From NCBI GenBank assembly GCA_963555705.1, contig OY743187.1:14212133-14276132 (forward strand): a stretch of DNA of 64,000 nucleotides, written 5' to 3'. A model generated the notes under the pieces. That model was given only the letters and a program-made list of their open reading frames with translations. It ran no database searches and was not told the origin of the DNA. The stretch is from Ligustrum vulgare (lineage: Eukaryota; Streptophyta; Magnoliopsida; Lamiales; Oleaceae). A program made the position numbers and the translations under genes. Below, piece by piece: positions 20,313 through 32,513 of this stretch; position 1 is the stretch's first letter; each line of letters opens with the position of its first letter.

Positions 20313-23300
20313 ATGGCTGGTATGCTTCCTGGAGTTGAATCTGCAAGAAGAAGAAGGTTCCCTTCCGATTCTCCTGCACCATCTGGTTATAACTTCACAA
20401 GGCGTTCATCTTTTTGTTTATATACAAGCAATCATGAAACCCTTCACAGTTCATCCTCTTCCATGGTACTAAAATCAGAATAATCTTATGGGACTTTTTT
20501 TTTTTTGTATATATATATATATGTATGTATGTATATTTTTTATTTTTGTGGGATTTTTATGAAATTTCCGGGTTTTTTTTTTCCCGATTTAAATTTAAAA
20601 TAACAGAGGAATCCGACACCGACAAGCCAGGCATATTGTGATGAAAAGCTAGGGGCTGTGGCTAGAGAAGCCAAGAAAAGGTTGGATGAGAAGCTGAAAG
20701 CACAGTGGAAATCAGAAATCAAAAGGTAATATGAGTATGTTAATTTTTTAAGTTCAAAAATGGTAAATTATATTTTCTTGCTATATATCAACAGTAACTT
20801 ATTTACCTGGCAAATTTTGTAATTTAAATTCCCAAAATTTCATTTTTGCCAATAATTATGAAACAAATCAACTAGACAAGCACAAAAAAAAAAAAAAAAA
20901 TAAGTATTTAAACGAAATATTGTAATCTTTGATTACTACAAATTCCAAGATTTGATTTTTATTATAAATTAACAAACACGTGATCTCAGTTTTTAAATTT
21001 TCGATAATTAACTAGATTCCCTCAAAATGCAGAAATGAGGAGAGAGAGATATGTAATAAAATTTGGCAATTGACGTCTTTTGTAGCTAAATCCAACTCAT
21101 CATACAATGGTAAATGTAGACATCATGTAGTAGTGGGACATAAAGATAGATCCATGTTTTTCACGAAGGACTTGAGCCTTTGGAAAATATAGATTTAAGT
21201 TTAAATTATCTATGTATAATTGATACAAGCAATCAACAAAACAATTGTAAAGAAATACTAGTGTTACGTCCTTACGATACACGGTCATTTGTTACTCACA
21301 TATATCAAATTTATATGTTAACATATGAAATGAATATTTAATTAAAAATAAGAAATGAAGAAAGGCAATTAATTAAAAAAAATGTACAATTACACATACT
21401 TTAATTTTTACATATCGTATGTTTACCGTTCCAGAAAAGTTACGCTTAGACTTTTATTAAAATGAAAAGGAAAAAAAATATAGATCGATGAATGCTCTAT
21501 TTTATTCTCTTTCATTTTACATTTTTAAAGAAAAATATTTATGTGATATTACCAACTTTTTTTTTGTTGAGTTTAAAAAAATTATAATTGATTTTCATAT
21601 GTTAACATATTAAATGAATATTTAATTAAGAATGAGAAATAAAGGAAGACAATTAATTACAAAAAAAATGTACATTTACACATACCTTAAAAAAAATTTA
21701 AAGGTTTGTATGTTTACATTCTAGGAATTTTTTTTAAATATTTTAATTTAAATTGACTTAAAACTAAAAATGAGAAAACAAAATTAAATTTAAATAGAAT
21801 TTATAATAAGTGAAAAAATAAATATATCTATTATATACGCTCATAATTTTATTAAAATGAAAAGGAAAGAAAATTAGATTGATGAATGCTTTTATTTTAT
21901 TCTCTTTCATTTTCTATTTTCAAAGAAAAAATATTTATGCAATAATTAATAAAAAGTTGAAGAGAAAAATGCCATAAAAATAGAGAAAATAAAAAAAAAG
22001 TTAGTTTATATACTGGTTTATTTATGATTTTGAGTAAAAAATAGTGGTTGAAAATTAGAGAAAGAAAATGTGTGGTTAAAAAGTAGTTTGAAAAATTGTG
22101 TAATTTATAAACTGATTTATAAATCAATTTACTTTATTTACCGAGCGGATGCTAAATGAAATGCGATGGTAATACAATTTCCCATAATTTTTTTTACCCA
22201 AATCCATGTTGAAAAATTAGAGAGAAAAATGTGTTTGTTTAAAAAGTAGTTTGAAAAATTATATAATTTATAAACTGGTTTATAAACCAATTTATTTTAT
22301 TTATCAAACGGATGCTTAATGCTGCGTTAATACAATATCCCACAATTTTTTTCTACCTAAATCCATGTTGAATGGTAAGAAAGTCCAATAATCCTTTTTA
22401 TTAGAGAAAATGTGTGGTTAAAAAGTAATTTAAAAAATTGTATAGTTTATAAATTGATTTATTTTATTTACCAAGCGGATACTAATCGAAATGCGGTGGT
22501 AATACAATTTTTCATAATTTTTTTCTACCCAAATCCATGTTGAAAAATTATAGAGAAAAAATGTTTTTATTTAAAAAGTAGTTTGAAAAATTATGTAATT
22601 TATAAACTGGTTTATAAACCAATTTATTTTATTTTATCAAACGGATGCTTAATGTTGCGTTAATACAATATCCAACAATTTTTTTCTATCCAAATCCTTG
22701 TTGAATGGTAAGAAAGTCCAATCATCCTTTATATATATATATATAATCCTTGTTGAATGGTAAGAAAGTCCAATCATCCTTTATATATATATATATATAA
22801 TCAAGTAGACGGAAATACTACCAAAAATGATGCAGTCTTCAAAATCACCATTGATTGATTACCATAAAAATAATAAATGCAATTAATTTACAACATGTGT
22901 TCACACCAAACCACTTCATTTCTCTTTTATATATATATATATATAAATAAAGATTCAACAATTACCAATCACCACATATTGCAAATTTAGTACTTAAAAT
23001 TATAAATTCACGAATTCAAGCTTCATATAGTTTCATAAATCATAAATCATCAGTTAAAATTCACTTATTCAGCCTTCAATCTTCATAAATTATAAATTAT
23101 CATTTAAAATTCACTAATTCATGAAATGACAGCAAATCCAAGCTGTCGAAATGTCAAATGAACTAACCTTTTTCATTCATTCATGAAATGCGTTGTATTT
23201 AATTTTTTACAAAAAAGGCCAAAATTTTACTGGGTCACATGACCCAGTAGGACCCAATGTGGGTCCGCCCATGCATACAAACATACGGGCATATACTATC

Positions 23301-23857
23301 AAGTCCACTCAAATCGAGCATGCAAAAAATGTTATTACAATCTTGTATTATAAATTTTTATTAACTTTTTAACTGTTCAAACGTCAATTTAGATCATACA
23401 ATGTGATTCACAACTTTTAACAAAATTTGCTAAAACTTTTATCGAATACTGTCAAATAAAATATATATATTTCTTTAATTGCTAACTTATTTAGTACATG
23501 ATATGAAAAGGGCAAAAAGGACATAGGATCAAATTTCCATCAAACTGATTATTTTATTCATCATATTTCTTAATCAAATGTAGGGTTTCTAGTGGTAACC
23601 AAAGGACAAGAAATCTGGAGGTCAGCCCAACAATTGAAGGGACAGAAGTATTTGGATTAAAGAAAAAGTTTAATTGGGCAAAATTAAGTTGGAAATGTGC
23701 AGAACAAGAGGAATGTGCAGTGTGTTTGGATCATTTTATGGCAGGAGACACTCTAATGCAGTTGCCATGTGCCCATAGATTCCATTCGAAGTGTTTGGTG
23801 CCATGGCTAGAGAGTAATGCACATTGTCCTTGTTGTAGAATGGAAATTCAAAATTGA
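20313..23857 (+). CDS. RING-H2 finger protein, probable E3 ubiquitin ligase
   Basis: Three exons (20313-20465, 20607-20725, 23584-23857) give 181 residues; introns are GT-AG and phases fit. The N-terminus MAGMLPGVESARRRR followed by a Ser-rich stretch is shared, from memory, by a family of small plant RING-H2 proteins. A charged helix-like segment follows (REAKKRLDEKLKAQW). The C-terminus carries the RING-H2: C135, C138, C153, H155, H158, C161, C172, C175, with PCAHRFHSKCL and W165, the tryptophan typical of E2 contact. No membrane segment or signal peptide is seen, so a cytosolic or nuclear ligase is likely. Intron 2 is 2858 bp and full of repeats. The substrate is unknown. Confidence 0.85.
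21311..22800. repeat. Direct and tandem repeats filling RING-H2 intron 2
   Basis: A segment with ATGTTAACATAT, AATGAATATTTAATTAA and ACACATACTT occurs at about 21311-21480 and again at 21598-21720. A second unit of about 330 bp is tandemly duplicated: GGTAATACAATTT at about 22168 and 22498, and GCGTTAATACAATATCC at about 22323 and 22655. Each unit includes TTTATAAAC-type MITE sequence. A third, 53-bp tandem copy (TTGTTGAATGGTAAGAAAG) lies at 22693-22800 with (TA)n tails. Confidence 0.7.
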
Positions 23858-24136
23858 AAAAATAAAAAATGATGTCTTGTATTTCGATAATAAAGCTATG
23901 GAATTCGATGATTTGTTGTATACTTCGCTATTTTTACTACAATGGACTTATGGACCTCAACATAAAAAACGACGGATTAGTAGTCCCCGCAAGCCACATA
24001 TAGGGGGTTCGAGACACTGTTGTTGACCATAAATTATTCATCAACAAATTCCTCTCACCTAACCAATATTATCTTCTCCAAAACTCACTAATTTGATGCT
24101 CGAATAGGGGCAAGCGGATTATTTTTAACTTATTAA

Positions 24137-24433
24137 GAGCATCTCTAATAATTTATGCATATTTTAATCATGTATCAGGTAAATAGATAAATATATCTCA
24201 TGTTCATAAAATAAATAATGAAATTTAAATCTTATTCTTAATATTTGCCTAGTCACTTTGTCTAACACGTTATCTATACCTGAATATAACATCAGATAAT
24301 ATCATTCCCATATCAACATCATATAAACATGAAAACTAACAATTGAAAATGAAAATTTTAAATCATCATTTATTTATTTATTTTTATGTGGCAATGATTT
24401 TTTTTCACAATTCATAAATCTTTAGAGATGCTC
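24137..24433. mobile_element. PIF/Harbinger-type MITE (GAGCATCTC ends)
   Basis: Ends GAGCATCTCTAA and TTAGAGATGCTC are inverted complements and are flanked by TAA (24134-24136 and 24434-24436), the typical 3-bp target. A larger relative is at 46321-46966. It starts about 280 bp after the RING-H2 stop. There is no coding sequence. Confidence 0.75.
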
Positions 24434-24681
24434 TAACCTTGTTTGCACCCAACCATTTTTTTCCACATTTCTCCCAAATTCATTTTCGGCTACATTTTAA
24501 TGAAATCCACCATTTTTTTTACCCTTTTAATCACTTTTTAACCACACATTCTCTACAAAATCCAATGTTTCCCAAAATTTTCAAAAAACTACCCGCACTA
24601 AATAGACACTAAATCTGAAAAATCGGGTAAATTTTTGACAGATGAAAAGATGTGTAAAAGTATAGACAAAATAAAATAACT

Positions 24682-24684
<3 letters not shown>

Positions 24685-24748
<64 letters not shown>
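24685..24748 (+). repeat. (GA)32 microsatellite
   Basis: An uninterrupted 64-base GA run about 260 bp upstream of the DUF1677 start codon. GAGA tracts can bind BBR/BPC factors, which is a possible regulatory role. Confidence 0.9.
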
Positions 24749-24751
<3 letters not shown>

Positions 24752-25009
24752 ATGGTGATCACATGGAGGAGATAGACAGAAAATGTCTCATGTTATCCTA
24801 AAGTCTATGGTTAATCTCTACATCTTTTTGGTGCAAAGTATGCATCACTTGGCAATCTTTTGATATAAGCCACCAGTTCATTCACAAGCTGCAAACTACA
24901 TTATTATACATCACTATCAACTACACCCTGGCTTTGGGGGAAAAAAATAACTTCAAAAGATTTCTCAGGATCACTTATTTAAACACAAAACACTACAAAC
25001 AAAGATCAT

Positions 25010-25483
25010 ATGTTCAGTTTTAGAGAGACACATAGTAAAAACATACATACAATGATTCCAAACAGAAGTACAAGGAGACTTTCATTGGACATGTTCCAAA
25101 GAGCAGGAGTCTCAGACAGAACACATGAGAGGAGCATATTCAAGTATATGGATTTAAGGTTTCCAACTCAATCTGCCGCATCCAACGATGACATCAGAGA
25201 GGTCAAATGCGAGTGCTGTGGCATGTCTGAGGACTGCACCGGAGCCTACATCAGATGCACAAGGGCTCGGTTTTATGGCAAATGGGTTTGTGGCCTGTGC
25301 TCGGAAGCAGTATATGAAGAGTCCTATAAGATTAGAGGAGTACGCAACATTATACACGAAGAAGCTCTACATGCACACATAGAAATATGTAACAAGTTCA
25401 ATAAAACCATCAGAGTGAATCCTGCCATGTCCCTTGCATATGCCATGACCAAAATTCTGAAAACAAGCTCAAAGAATAGATGA
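25010..25483 (+). CDS. DUF1677 family plant protein
   Basis: A single-exon frame of 157 codons. The conserved block is CECCG (67-71), C76, then RFYGKWVCGLCSEAVYEE (about 88-104), the pattern I associate with plant DUF1677 (PF07911). The paired cysteines suggest metal binding. Molecular function is not known to me. The start is uncertain: Met1 (25010) is used, but Met15 (25052), ahead of a basic Ser/Arg-rich stretch, would also serve. No signal peptide or membrane helix is seen. The C-terminus is basic (KILKTSSKNR). Confidence 0.75.
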   Translation: MFSFRETHSKNIHTMIPNRSTRRLSLDMFQRAGVSDRTHERSIFKYMDLRFPTQSAASNDDIREVKCECCGMSEDCTGAYIRCTRARFYGKWVCGLCSEAVYEESYKIRGVRNIIHEEALHAHIEICNKFNKTIRVNPAMSLAYAMTKILKTSSKNR

Positions 25484-26208
25484 TGCACATAGTATTGGAC
25501 AACAAACTACACTACAACCGACAATTTTCTTTTTCTTTTTCTTCTGTCCAGTGTTGTAAAATCCACCTTACCCAATAAAACGTTAGAGTGGACATATTTA
25601 TGCAGACAAAATTCAGAGTCTATGCAAATAAGTTCAATTGTAGCTTTCCAACAGTCCACCTTGCCAAACAAGTGTTTAAAACTATTCATGTTTCCAAATG
25701 TAAACACTATTCTGTACAACAATGTACAGAAGTTTGGACAGGTCAAATAATATATCAACTAAAAGATTTTCTGGTTTGGATCATTTCTTTGATTCTAAGT
25801 ACTGCAGAACAAGACCTGTCACCTGAGTAGTTATTCAATGACTGATGAACAGGAGATAACAAAGAAACTAACAATGAGCCCACATAAAACTGAATAGTGG
25901 CTAATTATGGGCATTAATAGAGTCTGCTCGTGTTTGGAATTTGGATCGATTGAATTTGCATATCCAAGCACCTTCACAACCAAAGAATTTAAAAAGGGGG
26001 CAGAAGATTTTTCTCTTCATTTTTTTCCCTTTTTTGGGCAGACAATCCAATTACTGGTTTCACCAATAAGTGAAGATTTCATTCTTGAAAAACCAGGAGT
26101 TCCATTAAAGTTTATAGATGAATATTATATTCCAGGACAAATACAAACTCGTGTGCTATACAGCACCTCATATACATAGCTATTTATAAAAAATAAAAAA
26201 TAAATGTA
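25484..26208. other. Short interval between convergent genes
   Basis: This holds the 3' ends of the DUF1677 gene (+) and the RING-H2 gene (-), which converge. ORFs on either strand here have no family look, and I regard them as chance. No transposon ends are seen. Confidence 0.45.
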
Positions 26209-29200
26209 CTAAAGAGAAGGGGTTTCTGAGTTCAAAACAGAGCTTTCTGTGAAGCCTTCGCGAACATCACCCCGGCAGAGTGGGCACACACTGGAGAATA
26301 AGCACATAATTAACAGTCAGCAATCTAAAAGAATAGAAGGCGAAGGGGTGGGGATGGGGATGGGGATGGGGATGTGGATGGGGGAAGAAATGCAGCAATA
26401 TCACATACCCATGAATCTCCTTGAGCCATTTATCTACACATGCTATGTGATACTCATGGTGACATGGAAGAATTCGAATTTTGTCTTCCTCCTCATACTC
26501 AGCTAGGCAAATGTAACACCTGCAAGACATAATTTCATCATAAATATGTAAAATTAAAAGCTATGGTGAACGAACTGCAAATACTAAAAAACATACTACT
26601 AAATATTCACATACTGGAATTCAGATTTGTGCATCTTAAAAGAAATGTTAAAAAACAGTTTGCTGAGTGGTTTCTTCTCTATCCTTTTCCTTAGGTCGAA
26701 CCATTAACAAGCATAATTAGCAAATGATACGAGCAAAAAAGAATTCAAAAAATTTTGTCACCAAGTTTTGCTATATTTTGCTATTTATTTCATCGTAAAA
26801 TTTAATATAGGGTCTCCAGTTTGCGAAAATGTTGTGTTGCCCGAGGTGGGCAATATTATGTTGCCCACCTTCAATGAAAATGAGCCAAGTGTCCAAATAA
26901 TTTTTAAATGGGACACTTGACACTTTAACATTGGAGGTGGGCAACATAACTATTGCCCACCTTTCATTATCTGGTTTCCTTATTTAGAGACATTGTCATT
27001 TTTCCATTACTCATATAACCAAAGCTCATCATGAGGTGGGCGCTCCTGAATAATCAAATTGTGTGAACAGAACATGAGTTTTTCTATCTCCCTTTATTAT
27101 GTCGCTTCCAAGTTTTTCTCTCTCTTTGTTTTATATAATTATCTTGCCAAAAGGCGCTTCATCACCCTGCTTAGATTTCCTTTTCGAGAAGCAAAGGATT
27201 ACAATTGATTAGCAACACCACCCACCCCCTCTTGTTTTTCCCCTTTTTTGAGATCTTCCAACCAATTTGAGCACGACCCATTAAAAAGACATGGATAAAC
27301 ATACTGCTGATTATCATTTTCCGGTGGCTTTCTGTGAGTCTTCACAGGAAAAGAGTCAACCACTGTTTCTGGAGCTGGAAGTGAGACCATAGACGAGGAA
27401 AGTGACATTGGTTGTCGATGAATTTCATCCAGTACCTGCATTTTGCAGAAATTAATATAGTTTATCCATTTAGGATACATCAAATAATAGAATGCTAACT
27501 GCATATATAAAAAGGAAAAAAAGAAAATGAGGAAGGTTTTTAATCTTGACCTATTGGAGATCTTAAATATAAATTCTTATTCACTGTGACAAGGTAAATC
27601 CATAATCATATGTTAAAGAGGAGGCATCAGATAACAAACTTCATTAGGGAAAGAAATCTCTGTGCAAAATTAATTCAACTCCAATAAACAAACTTCAACA
27701 ACATAGCTGATAAGGAATAAATCAAGAACTCACAAAAAACTCTTAAGAGAGAGATAATTCTCTTGAACATTGTAGTATTATTTCAGCTTAATTTCTCACA
27801 ATTTTTGCTTATAATTGGCCCACTCTTTTTCCAGTAAAAACCTAATATTTATATTTAGCCCCTCTTTGCGCTCCATTTTCTAAAACTCACTTTTCCATAG
27901 TTACCATACCCAAACCGGTCGAGGTACAGTGTCATTGGGCTATTAGTTGACTCGGTCAACTAATACATTTTATGTTTATCATGAATTCTATTAATATAAT
28001 AGATTCATGATCCTTCTTCTAAAATCAAGAAAAATGGTTCTAGTGGACTACAAAAGTTCAATTTATCATCTTTAACATTCAGATAAACTTCCAACACGGT
28101 CAACTTCAGAAGATATCAAGAGGTAAACTTTCAGATTTAAATACAATCAGCTTCAAAAATCAGAACTGAATGGAAAAAAAATATTCCAAAGCTGAGCAAA
28201 TTATGGCTGATAAATATTGATTATTCATAAAGAATTACCTCAAACAAGGCTTCAGCTAGCATGACAATCCGTGAAACGCCAGCACGAGCCCCAGATTCTT
28301 CAGATGTCAAACTGGACAGACATGAGCATGTGCTATCAGCGTGTATCCCTCGAGGACAAACTGCAGTTCGTTGTTCACTTGAGTCAAAACCACCACGAAG
28401 TCTTTCCCAGATCTGTATGAAATACTTGACTAAAATGAGTGTGGACAAATCATATATTGCACAAAATTACAACATCGTTATATGCCCAATCAGAAAAGTA
28501 CTCTCATGTATAAAGTGAAGTAGGAGAATTAAGAAGATATTATGCCTCAAAGTAATGAAATCTACATCTTAATAGCCCACATTATAGAGCATGAAAATAC
28601 AGTGCACCAGCAGGTAGAGCCTTTTCTCCAAATGTGAAGAAAATATGTGTTAACCAACAGTTGATATGAATGGCCTTGATACCTCAAACAAACAAAGAAG
28701 AGTATCATAAATGTTACCTCAGATCTAGAATGCCATCTTCGTTCATTTATACCTTGAGTCCTGCTTTCATGAGATCTAAAATCTCCTCCAACCCCATCAC
28801 TAAAGAAATTTCCACTAAAATCGAGAAGCCATCTGTCATGTGATCTCAAATTATTAGAGTCACCAGATGGGAAAACAGAGGTCCTTGAATCTGTATGTCC
28901 TCTAGAACTGCGTCTTGAGAAAGCATCACAAAATAGTCTTCTACTGTTCCTTCGTTCTTCGCCGCTGCTTAATTCATCAGAACTACTACGTAAAATATCA
29001 GAGGAGACACCAGGCATGTCAACATGCAGTACACTTGTATCTTGCCTGATTTGTTCTCTTTCTGGCATTGGATGTCCCAAACCTGAAGGAATTACCTCCT
29101 CTAGAGTATCACTCCTTGGCGAATCAGCATTTACAGGTGACTCCGAAATAGCAGAACCAGAACCAGAGCCGGAATCAGGGAAAGAAAAATAAATTGCTTC

Positions 29201-31563
29201 ATTGATATTATTTTCAGCTGAAATTTCATCTGATGTAGAATTGAGCCTCAGAGAAGAAGGAACAGTACAATTGGTGAGCTCTGCACCAAGTTGAGATGAA
29301 TTCCCATTCATGTTGCTGTTTATCCCACTGATGGCATCAATAGTCGGCCTTTCATTTGGAGATGCTGAATCATAAGATGGTTGATTTACGTACAAAGCAC
29401 TGTCAGTTTCACGAGTCCTAGAACTGGTGATTGATTGATCAGAAGCAACCAATTTCCCACTTTCAGACAAGTATTTTCCTTTATCACTTGTGTCAGCATT
29501 GATTGGACTGCACTCAAGACCAGGATTCTCATTAGCAATCATAGGTCTTCCTGTTGGGATCCCATTTTCAGTTTTGCTGCTTGCAAGATTGGCTACGCTA
29601 TCGACGGATAAAGCAGAATACTTCCCTGGGAATTTTAACTTTTCTGAATGATAATGTTCTGCAGAATTCACCAGCAATTCAACTGGATCATCTTTCATCT
29701 GCAGAAAACAAATTAAAACTAATAGAATAACCTAACCTTTAACACCTAATTTACCTATCACGTTTAGAAATGTTTAGAATACAAGAACAAGAAAACACAG
29801 TAACATTTGAAGATGGTCTTGCCAACAAATTTTTGACATAGTTTTGCTCTGCTCTGTTACATAAGATCATGAGTCCGCTCCCTCCAGCTTCTTTGACGGC
29901 ACTAGCCTACGCGTTCTTCTCACTAGCCATGGCTTGGCCTGACCTTTGTTTTTCCTTAATAGCATATGATGTGTGCTTAAAACAGAGCAAGACTTGCTAA
30001 TTTTAGTTTTTCAGGTGAAAAAAAAATGTGATGCTTTGCCTAGCTGTCTGTGCTATTTGACGGATATAGACTCAATAAATAATTAGGAGAGTACAATATT
30101 CAAAGAAAAAAAGCATCACAACATCACTCACGTTGCATTTCAATTTTCAACCGTCAACATGTTGAGTTTTGACCCAAAAATATCTAGGACAATTGATTTT
30201 CTTGTTAAAGAGGTTAACTTGGACACCAAGTTAAAGATGAAAAGAAAATGAAGATAATCTTTTGACATGAATTTCTTTCCTTATTCTAATTATTCTACTT
30301 CAACAGGGAAATATCTTGGAGCACAAGTAATACATGTTTTTGGATTATATTTACCTATAAATATGTGTATTGAAGAGCCAATTAATTGCACATTAATTAG
30401 AGAGTATTGTGAGGAAAAATGTAGTCTAGTATCTTAGTTTTTCTTGAGTTCTTTGTGGGTTGTACAAAGAAGTCGAAATTGATGGATGTGGTAAAACTTA
30501 GTTATTTTTCCTACAATACTTGGGGAGTTTGGTGAGTGCAAATTCTATATAATTATAACAATTTATTATATAATGAAAAACTTTGGTAAGGGTCCGTGGA
30601 CGTAGGCAGGACGTAGGCAAGTTGCCGAACCACATAAATTTTGCGTTGTTTTATTTTCTTATTGGTTCAATTATTTCTTGAATATCAAAATTCCTGTGGG
30701 GTTAATTAGAGACGGAATTTGTGTGTAATTCCCAAAACAAAACATATCTCCTTCCCCAACTTGCATTGTCTTCAATAGACATTGTTTAAGAAAAAGTTCA
30801 TGTGCAAAAAAAATAATAATAATAATAATAAATTATTCAAGTTGAATGAAATTGTTCAACCTACTACGAGCCATAAATCTTGTACCAGTCCAAATCTTAG
30901 TATTGCTCAAAATTCAAGTTCCCTTTTACCAAATTTGGCTCACTTCTAATCCAATAAGAAATCCATTTGGATTGCTGAAAACATTACTTGTGTGAATTTA
31001 AATTCCGAAAAGTACCTTATTTGGGTTATTCTTTTGATCAATCAAATAAATTCCTACTATTCAACTGGCTGTAATTCGTTTCTAAATTCTAACTACAGTC
31101 TCTTCTAGTGAGTGTAAAAATTATTATCCGAGCATTCAAGAATTAATTTTTACGCACGACCCCATTATTCAAATGCACCATTATGGCATTAAGAAATTTT
31201 CAGAAAAATTGAAATCCACAGTACTATTTGAATCGCAATAATCTCAATAGGAAATGTAAATCAACTTAAAAAGCATAAATTCTTATGGGTCCAACTGGAA
31301 ACAAAAAACATAAATTCATATAAAAAAATAAATTAAAAAAATAAAAAATACATCTCAAATCATTAATAGCACAAACGACCTATCAAATTCAATTTCATTT
31401 ATAATATGTGGGCGTGTACCTCGTTGGGGGACTGAGAAGAAGAGGCGCCGCAGATAAGGATAGAGGAAAGGGAACGTTTGATATTGGGCCGTCGGCGTTG
31501 GTGGGTCCCGACTCCATCCCGAGGCGATGGGCAGGATCGTAGCCGGCTGCTGCCCGAGCCCAT
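26209..31563 (-). CDS. 540-residue RING-H2 E3 ubiquitin ligase, myristoylation-type N-terminus
   Basis: Six exons on the minus strand: 31563-31420, 29698-28718, 28412-28239, 27435-27305, 26519-26409, 26290-26209. All borders are GT-AG and phases are consistent (541 codons with stop). It starts MGSGSSR, a good N-myristoylation signal, so membrane attachment is likely. A long Ser-rich, low-complexity region (about 49-375) follows. Next are segments I remember as conserved in plant relatives: [12 protein letters not shown] running into VLDEIHRQP, and [17 protein letters not shown]-terminal RING-H2 follows: C478, C481, C496, H498, H501, C504, C516, C519, with [16 protein letters not shown]. The RING is split over the last two exons by a 118-bp intron. 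Substrate is unknown and no gene name is assigned. Confidence 0.88.
26345..26386 (+). repeat. GGGGAT minisatellite, candidate G-quadruplex
   Basis: Five runs of four or more G, mostly separated by single AT pairs, lie on the plus strand inside the 118-bp last intron of the minus-strand RING gene. The G-rich strand is therefore the transcription template, and the pre-mRNA carries the C-rich strand. Confidence 0.8.
26820..27045. mobile_element. Foldback MITE with GGTGGGCAA arms, in RING gene intron 4
   Basis: AGGTGGGCAATATTATGTTG at the left is mirrored by CAACATAACTATTGCCCACC at the right. Arms continue into AGCCAAGTGTCC and GGGACACTTGACA, so each arm is about 50 bp and itself contains GGTGGGCAA...TTGCCCACC palindromes. 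Confidence 0.65.
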
Positions 31564-31840
31564 TAACCCCTCCTCTTCTCCAACCAGATAGAGATAGAGA
31601 CAAAAGATATATATAAATATATATTGTCTATGCGCTGTAGGTGGGACTTGGGAGGAATGGGCATGTAGGAAATGATGGTGAATGCTGATAATAATGAAGG
31701 GATCTGTGTGTCTCTGTGAGAGAGAAAGAGAGAGGGGGATGGCAGTGGAATATTATTTTAATATTTTTTGAGTTTTGAAATGTTGGGTTGGTAGTTAATA
31801 ATTAATTGGGAATTAAAGGTTCTAAATAGTGCTTTTGGTG
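31564..31840 (-). promoter_or_regulatory. Promoter/leader region of the minus-strand RING gene
   Basis: Upstream of the start codon (toward higher coordinates) is a TATATATAAATATATA tract at about 31608-31623 and a CT-rich strand (GAGAGAAAGAGAGAG on plus, 31718-31735). A TATA element so close to the ATG would leave a very short leader, so the CT-rich patch may mark the true start region. Not decided by sequence alone. Confidence 0.3.
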
Positions 31841-32513
31841 GGTTAAAAACTCTATTGCTCCCTAAACTTTCAAAATGTGTTACTTTAATCATCAAACTTC
31901 AATTTTAGCATAGGAGATCAACAAAGAGACATATCTATTCTTCGATTTAACGAGTTTGGCGATGTTGCCAACAAGAAGGTTTTATATGAAAAAGGAAATT
32001 GTGAAAATTTCAATTTTCATGGATAAATTGAATTAATATCATAAATTGCGTTGATCTTTATGTTGAACGAATAAACAAATGGACTAAATGAAAATTTGAA
32101 AATGTTTATATGAAAGTTGTGAAATTAAGACTTGTTTTGGCTATGTTTTTGCCTAGTCAAAACATGTTTTTTTGATTAAGAAGTTGTTTCTGAATTGAAA
32201 AGTTGATTTTGAATATGTATGGATGACTATCTAAAAAAACTTTGTTTGATTAGAAGAGTTTTTAAAGAAAATTAGTATGAGGTAATTTCTTTAAAACATA
32301 TTTTTTTCAAAAACTAGAAGTAAAACTAGAAAATCTATCGAACGAGTTCTACAAGTGTGTGAAAGTCGCATTTTTTAGCTTTTTTAATGTATTGTCACCA
32401 AGGTTGTCGGCCATATAAGCGTTTCTATTAAGCACCTCAACAAAATCAATTTTTAAGATTAGTGACTAAAGTGACACTTTTTCAAAGTTTGATGACCAAG
32501 GTAGTTTTTAACC
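31841..32513. mobile_element. 673-bp TIR element with GGTTAAAAACT ends
   Basis: The left arm GGTTAAAAACT...CCTAAACTTTCAAAATGTG and the inverted right arm (GGTTAAAAACT...CATCAAACTTTGAAAAAGTG as reverse complement) pair over about 60 bp. The inside has no transposase. No clear target duplication was found. It may be Mutator-like by arm length. Confidence 0.6.

Noticed and set aside
25907..26179. 90-codon ORF between the convergent genes
   Set aside because: It lies in the 3' region of the minus-strand RING gene, with no recognisable motif or splice partner.
27199..27304. Ending the RING protein at the stop near 27199
   Set aside because: Read-through of the GTATGT donor at 27305 would lose the whole RING finger; splicing joins Q477 to the first RING Cys exactly.
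28562..28717. Extension of the RING gene exon 2 frame past 28718
   Set aside because: The open frame continues into intron sequence. The GAG|GTAACA donor at 28718 and phase-0 acceptor at 28412 restore the conserved protein order.
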